Positions 50,056-61,800 of a stretch of DNA of 64,000 bases are shown here, one piece after another. The notes under the pieces are model-generated. The model did not search any database. It was not told where the DNA came from and was given only the letters and a program-made list of their open reading frames with translations. Source of the DNA: Gymnopus androsaceus JB14. Taxonomy: Eukaryota; Basidiomycota; Agaricomycetes; Agaricales; Omphalotaceae. Both the position numbers and the translations under genes were made by a program. Each line of letters begins with the position of its first letter. Positions within the stretch are counted from its first letter, which is position 1. The stretch spans positions 1 to 64,000 of the forward strand of contig ML769429.1 in NCBI GenBank assembly GCA_009733575.1. Direction: 5' to 3'.

Positions 50056-50067
50056 ACGCGTTTTCGG
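50056..50067 (+). promoter_or_regulatory. Shared ACGCGTTTTCGG motif, gene C
   Basis: Identical 12-mer to the one upstream of gene B, about 67 bp before the ATG of gene C. Confidence 0.4.
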
Positions 50068-50133
50068 TCATATTTTGTTTATGTGAACAAATAAGCCGAA
50101 ACAGCTCGCTCCTCTTCAACGTCCATTGCAAGC

Positions 50134-51210
50134 ATGGGCCAGAGCTTCTATCTCATTTCCATTGACAATCTCCAAATCTCACTAGGCGGAGCAAAGTTTG
50201 GAGAGTTCTTCTGGGAAGAGGACGACGATATCATATTACGCCTAATCGCCCCTGTCATACCACCCTCTTACTTAGAGTCTGACGGACTGACTCAGAGGTA
50301 TGCAATTCTTCTCTCTCTGTTTCTCTTTACATAGAATTAATTATTTCATTGCTATTCAATCTGTAGGAGCACGTGGGCAGAATCAGCACCTCTTCTAAAC
50401 CTCCCTCCTGAGCTGTTGCTCCTTGTCGCCGAACACCTAACCTACGCAGATGTGATTTCTCTCTCCCTCATATGTCCTACCATGTGGACAGCTACCTCTC
50501 ACATCCGGTATCTCTCTCTCAGCACGAAACTGCAGCACCAATCCTGGGCGGGCTCTCGCTTAATCTGTTTAGGCGATTATGCTGAAGATCTACCTACTGG
50601 ATTCATCACCTCTTCCGACTTGGAGCAGATGGATGAGATCTTGGGATATCCTACTATCTCTGAGGATTCCGATGATGGACCTCGAGAATTGGCTCTCTTC
50701 TACCGTTTCTACCAATCATATTGCTCTCGCCCAGAACGGTACCTAACGATTTGCGGCCCCACCGAGAGACGTCGATCTTTTTTGGACTTCTTTTATACAC
50801 CCTACATTCCTCGGCGCGTTTCTGATTGGGTTTCACTCGAAGAAAGGTGTTTTGTCCCCAAACCGAAGCCAGAGGATTGTTGGATGCTGCGCAACTTGAG
50901 CAAAAAGGAGTTCGTGATCAAGGCAAAACATGAAGGACGGTGGCATGGGCTCATTCAAGCCCTTTACACGCTCATTACCTGGTCTAATGACCCGTCCATT
51001 TCTATGGCGTGCGAGGATGAGGTCAGTGAGGCGATCATACGTGGTCCATGGGCAGGGGACAGGATTGACGTGACGCTCAAGTCGATCCATGACTCCGAGC
51101 AGGAAGGTCAATGTTGGAAAAACATTACGGCTCGAGTGGCGGGGGTGGTTGATAGCCTGGGTCAAACTGATCATTGGGACAACAATTTCAAGTTTGACGA
51201 AGATGATTGA
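50134..51210 (+). CDS. F-box-like protein, paralog C
   Basis: Two exons (50134-50297, 50367-51210) with the intron at the same place as in B. About 335 residues: MGQSFYLISIDNLQISLGGA..., F-box-like LPPELLLLVAEHLTYADVISL, then LICLGDYAEDLPTGFITSSD and GPWAGDRIDVTLKSIHDSE, ending NNFKFDEDD. The frame is intact. It is a clear tandem duplicate of B; differences cluster in the middle, around YLTICGPTERRRSFLDFFYT. As for B, the F-box part suggests an SCF adaptor role, and the C-terminal target-binding part is unknown. Confidence 0.82.
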
Positions 51211-51924
51211 GCGCAGTAGTATCCATTTTGTTTTTTTTTCTCATTGCATATTACCTCTTGTAGTGAAAGGCTACTGAATATACATTGCATTCAAGCTCGA
51301 TCAGGTCAGTACTTAATACCATCCTGGCCTGTGCGGAACGTGTAATTATGAGGAGATGCCTATGTACACGTGCGAAATGAATGTCCTAGTATAGGTATGG
51401 TATGAAGGGCAAGGATCGACGATGGTCTTGGCATCGTAATAGAAGCCATTAGAGGTAAAAAAAGAAATTGCACCGAGGTTCAGGTATATCGACACGCCAG
51501 GGACTATACAATTTCTCTCTAATTCGAGAATACAGCCTAAAACTGTGAGTTGCCCCATATTTGAAGGTCAGTATTACTGAAAAAATTTGAAGTTACTTTG
51601 GGGACACATCTCTTGTACAACCTCACGCTCACTTGATTCGAATCTCACACTCAGTGTTCTCTTCGATTTGCTGGTCCTATGACCCTTATATTTCGAAAGG
51701 AACCAAGCCAAATGGTCTCGAACAAGCGATTCTATCTTATCTACTGGTCACATTCCGTGATACAGTCGAAGCGAACTGAGTTAGATGAAAAGCATGATTC
51801 AAGTTCACTCTCATCTAGGTACCGCACTCTTTGACATGAAATCTCAGGCGACGATAGAAAGCTCTATCAGCTCCCCTTTCGTCTGAACCACCAACTAGCA
51901 CTGCTACCCACTACCACTACAGCG
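51211..51924. other. Intergenic
   Basis: 3' region of gene C and promoter of the flavodoxin gene. No gene seen. Confidence 0.35.
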
Positions 51925-52840
51925 ATGTCTTCCCCTAAAATCGCTATCGTTATCTATTCAATGTACGACCACGTCGCCAAGAGAGAGTTTTTCAATCTTC
52001 TAGGTCGCGGTAATAGCTGATATTATGATTATAGTGGCCGAGTCTGTGAAGAGCGGAGTTGAGGCGGCTGGAGGTAGCGCTGCTATCTTTCAGTATGTCC
52101 TCATTTCTGTTTTCTTTGCTTACCGACCAAACGCGCCATCTATAGGATCCCCGAGACTCTTCCTGAGAAAGTTCTCACTAAAATGCACGCCCCTCCCAAG
52201 CACGATTTCCCCTTCATCTCTGTGGACAAGCTTCCCGAATTCGATGCCTTCATCTTTGGTCTTTCCGTTCGGTATGGAACCTTTCCCGCTCAGTGGAAGG
52301 TACGTTCAGTATGCCACATCGATTTCCATGTGCGATTGTTTCTTATTCACTTTATGTACATTGTAGACTTTCTGGGACACTACTGGTATGCTCAATTTGC
52401 CATGTTGAATTTGCGCTCCTTATTCCATATTGTACTTAGGCGAATTGTGGGCCAAAGGAGCCCTAGCGGGCAAGTACGTTGCGGCCTTTGTCTCAACTTC
52501 TTCTGCTGGAGGAGGACAGGAGTCTACCGTAATGAACATCTTGTCTACCTTTACTCACCACGGAATGATCTTTGTTCCTCTCGGATACTCTCAGACCTTT
52601 GGTCAGCTTACCAACCTCGAGGAGCTTCACGGTGGTATGTCTCATCGTTCCCTCATCGGATTTTAATCGCTGATCGCTGACGACTTTCTATGATATCTCG
52701 AAATAATTTCAGGCTCTCCTTGGGGCGCGGGAACATTTGCTGGCGCAACTAATAAACTCCAGCCTTCTGCTCTTGAGCTAGAGATTGCTACCCTCCAGGG
52801 CAAGCAGTTCTACGGTGTCGTTTCCAAGGTCCAGTTCTAA
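51925..52840 (+). CDS. WrbA-type NAD(P)H:quinone reductase (flavodoxin fold)
   Basis: Exons join to about 205 residues: [33 protein letters not shown], then ADS-type middle parts [40 protein letters not shown] and [20 protein letters not shown]. The C-terminal half is [44 protein letters not shown] and ...VSKVQF. This is the WrbA/Pst2 family: FMN-dependent two-electron reduction of quinones in the cytosol, useful to lignin-degrading fungi. Exon 1 should end at 51982, but the intron then begins GAGAGT, not GTGAGT, and 51983-52034 has no GT donor in the right phase. The FMN loop reads SMYDH where SMYGH is usual. A 19-nt exon codes TFWDTT. Confidence 0.82.
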
Positions 52841-54365
52841 GATACTAAACAATGTATTGATATGAGAGCATCATGTACAGTATATAGGGATTAGGGGGGA
52901 GGGGGGAGGGAGACAATAAATCCACGTGCCCCATAAGCGTTTTCGGCACATTTACGGCCGAACCGCCTTTCCTTCTCATCGCCAGCCACTTGATTCCAAA
53001 GGCAGCCCTAATATCGATCTAAATCTAATGATCTCCTCACTTGCGCTGCGACAGCAAATAAACGAACTTGTCTCTCAAAGAACGCACGAGACAGAAAACC
53101 TTTTAGAAATCGAAATTGTCCTCTGGGAAAGCTCAAATTCTGCATGTCAATCAGTGAAGATGCGCTCAAGCGCGGCGCTAGTGGTTTGGCTTCCTTTGGA
53201 GAGGCATTCGGAGATTATTCTGATGCGGGAGGGTGCGTGTTTGCCCAGGCGGCCATTCGTCCGTCATCGAGTTTTCGTTCGTTCTAACAAAGCACTCTCG
53301 CAGTACATCGACTTGATAGGCAACCTGATCAAATGATTCCCTCACCGATACCGCAACGTCGATATCGAGAATGGAACATAGCGCGACCTTTTTGGATCGT
53401 ATCGATGTTGGTAGCTGCGCAGCCAGTGAACATTCATCCTGGGAGCTTTGTTGACCTTTGGATATCAACTTCTCGTTGGAGGTCTTCCAGATGGCGCCGA
53501 TAATTCCTACTGTCCATGAAGACGATAAGAAATTTTACCTGTCCGTTGCATACAGTGGAATCACTCTGCCTCCTTATCATTAACATATTTACCTTTTAGC
53601 TTTAACCTGTCGTCCTCATTGGTCTTCAAGACACCCAGCATCTCTCTCTCGCTCTGTCATGCAACAACACACACACAGTAACGCCTTCTAAGAACCAGCG
53701 CACATCGCCAGGCCATTTGCAAACGTTGAATTGAAGGTATCAATCGAGCTGTAGAAGGATGAAGATGTCCCGATATCTTTTTATCCGCTGCTCTGGCTTC
53801 ATACTAGACGGAACTAACGCTCTTCTTGCTCGTTTCTAGCTGGACTTGAAACATGCGGTAGTTTCTGGGGGCCTATTCTCTTCTTCAATCACCGTCATTA
53901 ACGCCTCGACGTCGACTCTCAGAATCAGAGCCCAATGCGAATCTAAACCTCCATCATGTACGCTTTATTTCGCGTTCACTGAAAACAAAGTGGCAACCTT
54001 CTCGTTGGAACAAAAATAAAAGTGACGATTTCTCCCCTGAAAGCTTTGCCTTCTCGAATCAATCTCGACTTTTTACGCCTTCGTTGGGCTCGATTTCGAG
54101 CACGAGTCTTTGACTTTCAATTGATACTGCTCTTCTACATGCATCATATTCTTCATTTCATTGACTCACCATTGCAGGACCGTCCACCTTCTACTTGAGT
54201 GAAACCCTCGTTCACCTGAACGACAAGATCCTCAACGTAATCCATTATAATCGAGTATAGCCGTTGACGGTCAATCAGAAACAACGCTAGAATTCTGAAA
54301 CTGAATGGTACAAGAAATGTGGAATTCTGTAGATCATACATGTATGGACTCGCCGAGCTCAAAGA
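52841..54365. other. Intergenic, no supported gene
   Basis: A plus-strand frame of 136 codons at 52926-53336 has no recognised motif; its antisense frame (53178-53468) is equally anonymous. AG/GT-poor CT-rich stretches occur at 53620-54000. No RNA gene seen. Confidence 0.35.
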
Positions 54366-57300
54366 TCATACTCTGCGATATTCGTTGATATGATCCACTT
54401 GCCTGTTGATTCCCCCCCACAAGACCTTGAATAAGGTCTCTTCCAAGTTGAACTGCGGGTTATCGGGATTAAAAGGTGTCGTGTCTGTCACGGCGCATTT
54501 ATCAGTACAACTTGAAGTGGTGGTGCATAACTCGGAGTTCAGTACTTACCAACCATGTCCTAAAAATGGAGAAAATCTACATTAATACGTGTTCATGTAA
54601 TCATGGAATCGTCTCTCACTCTGATATTGTGCTTATTCGAGAGGGCATTATCAAGATTATGCAAAGCTCGAGTAGCGTCTGGATCGTCGCCGACTTGAAC
54701 AAATTGAATCCCGAGCAGGTGCCCCGGCACTTGAGAGCGATCAAGTCTCTCTGCAGTGTTGACAATGACAGACTCTACATCATCAGCTAAAGAAATCAAA
54801 AAATGATTTAAGAATGAATCTCATGCATGAAATTCGAAGAGTACTGAGTACTGACTTGGGTCGCCATCGGTTATGATGAGGATATTGACCTAAAACACAT
54901 CAAATTGTCAGTGTATTTACGAGGCTGACGAAGGGAGACCAATATTGACCATCTTCACAGTAGCAGGATCTATTTTTTGCTCTAACCTGGGGATATATTC
55001 ATTGAGAACTTTCTTTAGCCTGCGTCCTGTAGGAGTTCCACCTAAATTCTATGGTCAGAGAAGACACAAGAGACAGCCTGAAACAAGAAGAGGTACCATC
55101 CGGCAAGACGTCATTGAATAGTTGCATCACTTCATCCCTAGTCTAGGGAATCATGAGCCACTAATCTAGCCAAAGGGCAAGGTACATACTTTGATGTGTT
55201 TCCGGAAGACATCACTGTTGAGGAAATACAAATCCACTCCATCCGAGTCAAATTGAGGCGAAGCTTCCGCAATTACCGCAAGCACATTACGAGTCTGGTC
55301 CCAGCGCTGGTCCCCGTCCATCTAGGATTTACGTCTTCGGCGACATTCCAAGATCCTAGAAACATGACTTACCGAATCGGAGTCATCTACGATAATGACT
55401 ATATCCATTTCCACCTTAGTACTTGGAATTTCAGGTTCAGGTTCGAACGAGTAAATGTAGCCAGATGGTTGAACAAGAACTTCATACTGGTCGATCTAAA
55501 GACGTGTCAGCTCGAGATGGGAGCTGAATATGACTGCTGAATATCACCGGAATTTCGCGGCCATTATCAAAAATAACAGCGTTCATAGACCCAGCCATCA
55601 CATTGCCATAACCTTCAGTATTGGAATTAATAGAAAAATACTTCTCATATTGAAATTGAAACATACGAAGCTGGCCCTACGAGTTGATTCAAAATTAACG
55701 CCGTATAGGAGGAGTTAGATGGAAGTGCACCTGATAGAAGCTACGGCACAAGAAAGCGTCCTGACCGTTCTCATTGCCGCATACAATTGCATCGGATGGC
55801 GCAACGTCATGATCCACAAAGATCTGCACCGACCAACTAAGTTTTTAGAAGAGACAAAGTACATAAGGACACACCCAAGCATACGGGACCATCGAGTTCA
55901 GATTCGCTGAACTTTTCAAGGTGGCCGTGAGCTGCTGAGCTTGCTGTACCCAATCCATTCGATTGACGAATCCAGAAGTTGAAGGTGGCTGAGTCTGAGG
56001 TCCTCCGTGAGCAAACGAAAGCGTGTTTTGGCGACCGGTATGATAGCCGCTGTTATTAGAACTTTGTACTTCACTTATAGTGGGCGATAAGGCGTATGAA
56101 GATGGCAGTGGTGACATTGGCAGAGGAGAGAAGGATTGAGAAGTCGAAATCCCGGCCATTGCGGGGCTCAGGGTTTCGTTCGTCTGCTTCTTCCACATCG
56201 TCTGTATAGTACTGTAGAGCGTCTGGGTCCTGAATTGTGTTTGTGAAACTGTCGTATCTGTTTGATAGCTTAGTACTTCGAGTGACGCTCGTAAAAAAAC
56301 ATCTTTGTACCGACTATGTCCTAGGATGTACATCAATATACGAATTTGGAATATCGTTAAGTAGAGAAACATACTCGAATACCATGCTGGCCAGAAAGTG
56401 CATTATCAAGACGTTGCAAGGCGTTAGTTGCTGCTAGGTCATCACCAATTTGGATAAAATGGATGTAAAGCTGATTCTCTGGGACACCCGCGCTCTCCAA
56501 TCTCTGCGCAGCGGCAACTATGACCGACTCTACATCATCGGCTTGTAGCATAAACCAAGTAAGAGTCTCCTCAAGTATCGATAAAAGAAGGGGTTATTTA
56601 CTGGGGTCTCCGTCGGTGATGACGATAATGCCAACTGGTTTACTCGGTCCCGTCCTATCCTCAAGTCTGGAAATACAAGTTTCAAGGACCTTCCTCAGCC
56701 TTTCTCCAGTCGGTGTTGCGCCTATTGAAGGAAATGTAAGCGGGCAACCGATATTAGGTTGGGTGACTCGCCGTCTGGAGAGACCTCGGAGAACGCCTGA
56801 GTGATTGATTCACTATTCTGTGGATGTTGATAACCAATAAATAGAAGCATCATAGTAAATGTTTACGACTCACATTAATGTTTTGCTGAAAGTACTCATT
56901 ATTCAAAAAGTGCAAGTCAAAACCATCCTCGTCAAACTGGCCGCAATCATGTGCGACTCCAGAAAGAGCATTGCGAACATCGTTCCAGCGATCGCCTTCC
57001 ATCTGGAGAATCGCGTGATTGTCTTTGAGTTTGATCAAATTTATAGAGCTTGGACAGTTACTAACCGAATCAGAGTCATCCACTACAAAGACTATATCGA
57101 TTCCAGAAAGAATTGGCGCTGCAGCTGGTTGAGCGATGGGAAAATGTGTGCTGGCAGTGGAAGTATTTGGCACAAAAGAAAACTGCGGCAATGCAAAGCT
57201 TTGAACCAAGACTTCGTAATCCCTCACCTGTGGTGATGTGGTTAAATAATTCTTCGTTTGCTGAATAAATTTAACGTACTCGGCATTCCTTGCCTTTACA

Positions 57301-57995
57301 GATAACAAGGGCCCTGGGTCCTTCACGCTCCAAGAAGACCTTACCAACACCTAATCTTGTTGTTTAGATTCGCAATTGATGGTTCAATTTCGGAAAGACC
57401 ACTTACGAAGTTGGTTCTAATTTATCCAGTTTTTTCATCAGTCAAAAGTATGACCGGAGCAGGAAAAATTCACCTCATAAAAGCTTCGGCAAATGAAAAA
57501 CGACTGGTTACTCTCATTGCCAAAGTTTATTGCATTTGGAGGAAATGCACCATCGTTCGAGACGAAAATCTGTTTGAGTGTGGAATTTATCGAATCCTAG
57601 CTGCTCAACCGATAGGACTGACCCATGCTATCGCACTAGCTTGAAACTGGCCAGATTGAATCATCCTTGTATTTTTGGTCGATTGTTGAATCCACTGCTG
57701 TTTCTTGCTGTTGGTACCCGGTGTACCAACGCGAGGTGGAATGTTAGTATATGGAGTCGGAGAGCCATACCGCTGTAGACTCCCTTGAAAGCCTGGTAGC
57801 GATACCTGAGCCTGTATAGAAAATAGAGTTTTGTCAGCACGATTGTGACAGCAAGAAATGGAAGAGGCTCGTACATTTTGAGGGACAGGAGAAAATGTAC
57901 GATCCCGACATCGGGGTCGGAGGGAATTGCGGATTTTGACTACTCTCCGAGTAGGTCCTAAAGGTATTTGAGCGCTGTTGAACGTTAGCATACAT
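54366..57995 (-). CDS. DM9-vWA-DM9-vWA protein
   Basis: Many small exons (including a 10-nt one, 57407-57416) give a protein of roughly 900 residues. It begins MYANVQQRSNTFRTYSESSQ, a Gln/Ser/Pro-rich leader. DM9-1 follows (FPPNAINFGNESNQSFFICR, RVGKVFLEREGPRALVICKG, DYEVLVQSF). Then vWA-1: DIVFVVDDSDSV near 57080, GATPTG, and IIVITDGDP, i.e. all MIDAS elements (DxSxS, T, D). A Ser-rich linker leads to DM9-2 (DQYEVLVQP near 55490) and vWA-2 (DIVIIVDDSDS near 55400, GGTPTG, ITDGDP). The end is VDHINEYRRV. No signal peptide or membrane helix was seen. DM9/DUF3421 domains in other organisms bind sugars such as mannose; vWA domains bind partners through a metal ion. Function unknown. Several small introns are my inference. 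Confidence 0.75.
57407..57416 (-). other. 10-nt microexon of the DM9-vWA gene
   Basis: On the minus strand AACCAACTTC, coding NQL plus the first base of R, flanked by AG before it and GT after it. The same microexon occurs in the divergent partner at 59509-59518. Confidence 0.65.
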
Positions 57996-58113
57996 CTGAG
58001 AGCACTGTTGTCCAATGTCGAGTCAAGAGGGGTTGAGAAGGTCAAAGAGCAATGGTCATTCTTATACTACTGAACCTAAGATATTCCTATTCAGCTGCTC
58101 AGTCGCTCCTTGT

Positions 58114-58131
58114 ATCGATTGTGAAATCGAT
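58114..58131. promoter_or_regulatory. 18-bp near-palindrome, left half of divergent promoter
   Basis: ATCGATTGTGAAATCGAT, two ATCGAT half-sites around a 6-bp core, about 120 bp upstream of the ATG of the DM9-vWA gene. An inverted copy with the same core is at 58726-58743, at a similar distance from the other gene. Possible transcription-factor site; it may also just be part of the inverted duplication. Confidence 0.5.
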
Positions 58132-58725
58132 ATGAAGTTCAGTCAATGTCAACCAAGATAAAGTTTAGCTAACATGCAGCCCAGGGGCCAGATAGAACCA
58201 CAACACGTGGATTGGGCTGTCGAGATGTCGAAATGTTCTCCCTAGATGAATCAAGTCCAATGCCACCGACGCGCATTCTCAAGTCCTTCATCCAAGATCT
58301 CGCAAAAAGCCTAAAGACGACTTCATGTTCCTTCCGCCCTTGTATTAAAAATATGCTACATTCTATTTTGGGCCGTTTATCTACCCATCTAGGTAAGTGA
58401 AGAAAAAGACCGATCGATAAGTTTCCTTCTACGGGAAGGTGTTATCGCATTCTTCCTTCCTTGAAGTACAGCAGACTCTAAAATATATTAATGATACACG
58501 ACTCGGAGTAGCTGCGCTGTAATCAAAATGTGTCTGGCGCTAGCTCAACATCTATTGGTCAAAAAGGTATTGAATGCTGGTTGCCGGTGTTTTCATACAG
58601 GGAGAAGAATCTTACATATCGACGGCCCAATCCACGTATTGTGGTTCTATCTGGGCTTCAAGTCATGTTTACTGCATGTTAACCAAACTTTACTTTAGTT
58701 GAGATTTTGACTGAAAAAATTTCAT

Positions 58726-58743
58726 ATCGATTTCACAATCGAT
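58726..58743. promoter_or_regulatory. 18-bp near-palindrome, right half of divergent promoter
   Basis: ATCGATTTCACAATCGAT, the reverse complement of the copy at 58114-58131, about 109 bp upstream of the ATG of the DM9-oxidase gene. Confidence 0.5.
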
Positions 58744-58851
58744 ACGGGAGGAGCGACGGAGAAGTTGAATAGGGATACCTCAGGTTAAGTATAAGAATGA
58801 CCGGCTCTCTTTGACTTTCTCAACCCCTCCTGACTCGTCGACTGCTCTCAG

Positions 58852-61800
58852 ATGTATGCTAATGTTCAACAGCGCTCGAACACTCTTCGGACCTACACTG
58901 GTCAAAATCAACAATATCCTCCGGCCCCGACTCTGTCAGGGTCAAACTTTTCTCCTAACCCTCTAAATGTACGACTGTCTTCCACTTTCTGCTATCAACA
59001 AAATCATATTCACAAAATACTATTTTTCAATCAGGCTCAGTTACCAGGTTTCCAAGGAGGTCTACAGGGTTCTTTTTCTCCATCTCAATCATCGCCTGCC
59101 ACTTTCTCTTTTTCTCCTACGTCTGTCGCCAGTCCACAAGGTCATTATGGCTCTCCGAGCTCATACACTGACATTCCACCGCGTTTTGGTACACCGGGGA
59201 TCAACAGCAAAAAACAGCAGTGGATTCATCAATCGACCGAGAATTCGAGAATTATTCAATCTGGCCATTCTCGACCCAGTGCGATCGCATGGGTTAGTTG
59301 TACTGGCTAAGCAACTAGGATATAACAAACCTCACACTCACACAGATTTTCGTCTCGAACGCTGATGTATTTCCTCCGAATGCAATAAACTTCGGCAACG
59401 AAAGTAATCAGTCGTTTTTCATCTGTCGAAGCTTTTACGAGGTGAGTTTTCTCTGCTCCAGTCCAACTCCAGTCATATTTTGGCTGATGAAAAAACTGGA
59501 TAAATTAGAACCAACTTCGTAAGTGGTCTTTCCGAAATTGAACCATCAACTGCGAATCTAAATAACAAGATTAGGTGTTGGTAAGGTCTTCTTGACGCAT
59601 GAAGGTCTCAGGGCCTTCGTTATCTGTAAAGGCAAAGAATCCCAAGTACGTCGAATTTATCCAGAAAACGAGAATTGATTTACCCACATCACCATAGGTA
59701 AAAGATTACGAGGTTCTGGTTCAAAGCTCTGCACTGCCGCAGTATTCCTTTGTGCAAACCGAATCATCTTCAAGCTTATCTCCCACCCAAAGCGGAGCAC
59801 AAAGTAGTCTGAATAGCTCCAGCAACGCTAACAACAGTTACGACAGCAGTTATCGTCCTGGTCATCAAAACACGCTCGCGTTTGCTCATGGAGGACCTCA
59901 GACTCAGCCACCTTCAGCTTCTGCGTCTGTCAACCGAATGGACTGGGTACAGAAAGCCCAGCAGCTCACGGCCACCTTGAGAACTTCAGTGAATCCAAAC
60001 TTGATGGTTCCGTATGCTTGGGTGCGTCCTCGTGTGCTTTGTCTTCTCTCAAAACTTAATTTTCGGTCGGTGCAGTTCTTTGTGAATCGTGGTGTTGCAC
60101 CATCCAATGCGATTGTATGCGGCAATGAGAACGGTCGAGACACTTTTTTGTGCCGTAGCTTTTATGAGGTACACTTCCATCCACTTCTTCTGCACAGGCG
60201 GCGTTAATTTGAATCAACTTATAGGGCCAACTGCGTATGCAATTTTAATATGGGAGATATTTATATGATTAATCATCATGCTGAAGGTTATGGAACTGTG
60301 GTAGCTGGGTCTACGAACGCTGTCATTGCCAATAATGGCCACGAAATTTCGGTAATACTCATCAGTCATATTCTGAATAACTTCCATCCCGAGCTGACAC
60401 GTCTTTAGATCGACCAGTACGAAGTTCTTGTTCAACCTTCCAAGTTCTTTTATTCGTTCGTACCTGGACGTCAACTGCCATCTCTTCCTGGTGAAGCAAA
60501 GCTGGGCCATGAATCGGAGCTGTCGGTCATCAAAAAGGGAGCGTCCGTGTTGAATGACTTTTACAATGAAATGGGCATCGCCCCACACAAATTGGTTCCC
60601 GGTCCGTTGTACACTCCTTCCCCAGCGCTCAGACATTTGCCTGTTGGGATTATCGGCGCCGGCGCTGCTGGTCTGTATACCGCCATGATACTCGACAGTC
60701 TCGGTATCAAGTATGAAATCCTCGAGGGCTCCGCAAGACATGGAGGTCGCATTTTAACTCATGAATTTACCAAAGAGCTTCCAGGTGCACCCTACCAGTA
60801 CTTTGTAAGCCCTAACTTTCTAACCTTTCGACCGTTGTATTTACTTATGACAAATGGTACTCTAGGAATGCGGAGCGATGCGCTTCCCGGATATTTTCCT
60901 TATGAGGCGTACATTCGATCTCGCACGTAAGAGACTTGGTATGGGAGCAGATAAGTTCATCGAGGTGATCATGCACAGCGACCAAGCGATCAAGCATTTC
61001 AATGGAATCAGCGTTTTAGATGGGCAATACTCCAAAACTGACGATAACGGAAAGACTAGCGCAGATACCTTCAAGATAGGTAAATCCGAGAAAAACAAAG
61101 ATGGTTATATTCCACAGGAATACCTCGATCAGGGAGCCTCGAAGCTCTATAACCAGGACACCCTGGGACCACTTCGCCAATACTTTGTAGACGCGCCGTT
61201 CGCGGAGGCGTTCTTGAAGCTGATGCGCCTCGATAAGCACTCTGTCCGAAGCTATATGAGAGAGACCATGGGTTACCCGGACTCTGTCATTCGATGGATC
61301 GAGACTATGCAATGGAGGACTGGAGGGTTCGATATGTCGCTTACTGAAAGTGTGCTTGCTTCGCTCTCTTTTGAGGATCCTAGGAGCTCTAATCCAAAGT
61401 GGTATTGCTTCAAGTACGTCACCTCTATATCCTTTTCAATTGTGCTTATTGTTCTATACAGTGGGGGAACCCATATCATCACGGATGGTATGCTGGAGAA
61501 AGTGGTAAGAATTTGTTGGAAGCTACGTGGAAAGACAATTCCTGACAGAACCTGATTCAGAAAACCAAACCAAAGTATCACAAGCGGGTCACCGCTATAA
61601 AAGAATTGGCTGCATACAATAACCAAGCCATTGAGATTCAAGTCGATACTCAGAATCCCGGACGACGTCATACAGAGAGCGGCATGTACTCGAACATTAT
61701 ATCCACGCTTCCTCTCTCTGTTCTTCGAACAGTTGATTTAGAGGACATATATCTTTCAGTCGGACAAAAGAATGCTCTCCGGGAGCTCCAGTACCAACCT

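Larger units (their letters stand above)
57996..58851. repeat. Inverted-repeat divergent promoter region
   Basis: The 856-bp spacer is an imperfect inverted repeat centred near 58,423. Matching blocks include GGCCAGATAGAACCACAACACG at about 58193 against its reverse near 58640, ACACGTGGATTGGG against CCCAATCCACGT, and GTCATTCTTATAC at the left edge against GTATAAGAATGAC at the right. A duplication that included the promoter and both gene starts explains it. A short plus-strand frame inside (58212-58400) is not supported as a gene. Confidence 0.7.

Noticed and set aside
58212..58400. 62-codon frame between the divergent DM9 genes
   Set aside because: It lies in the inverted-repeat promoter and has no match in the mirrored half.
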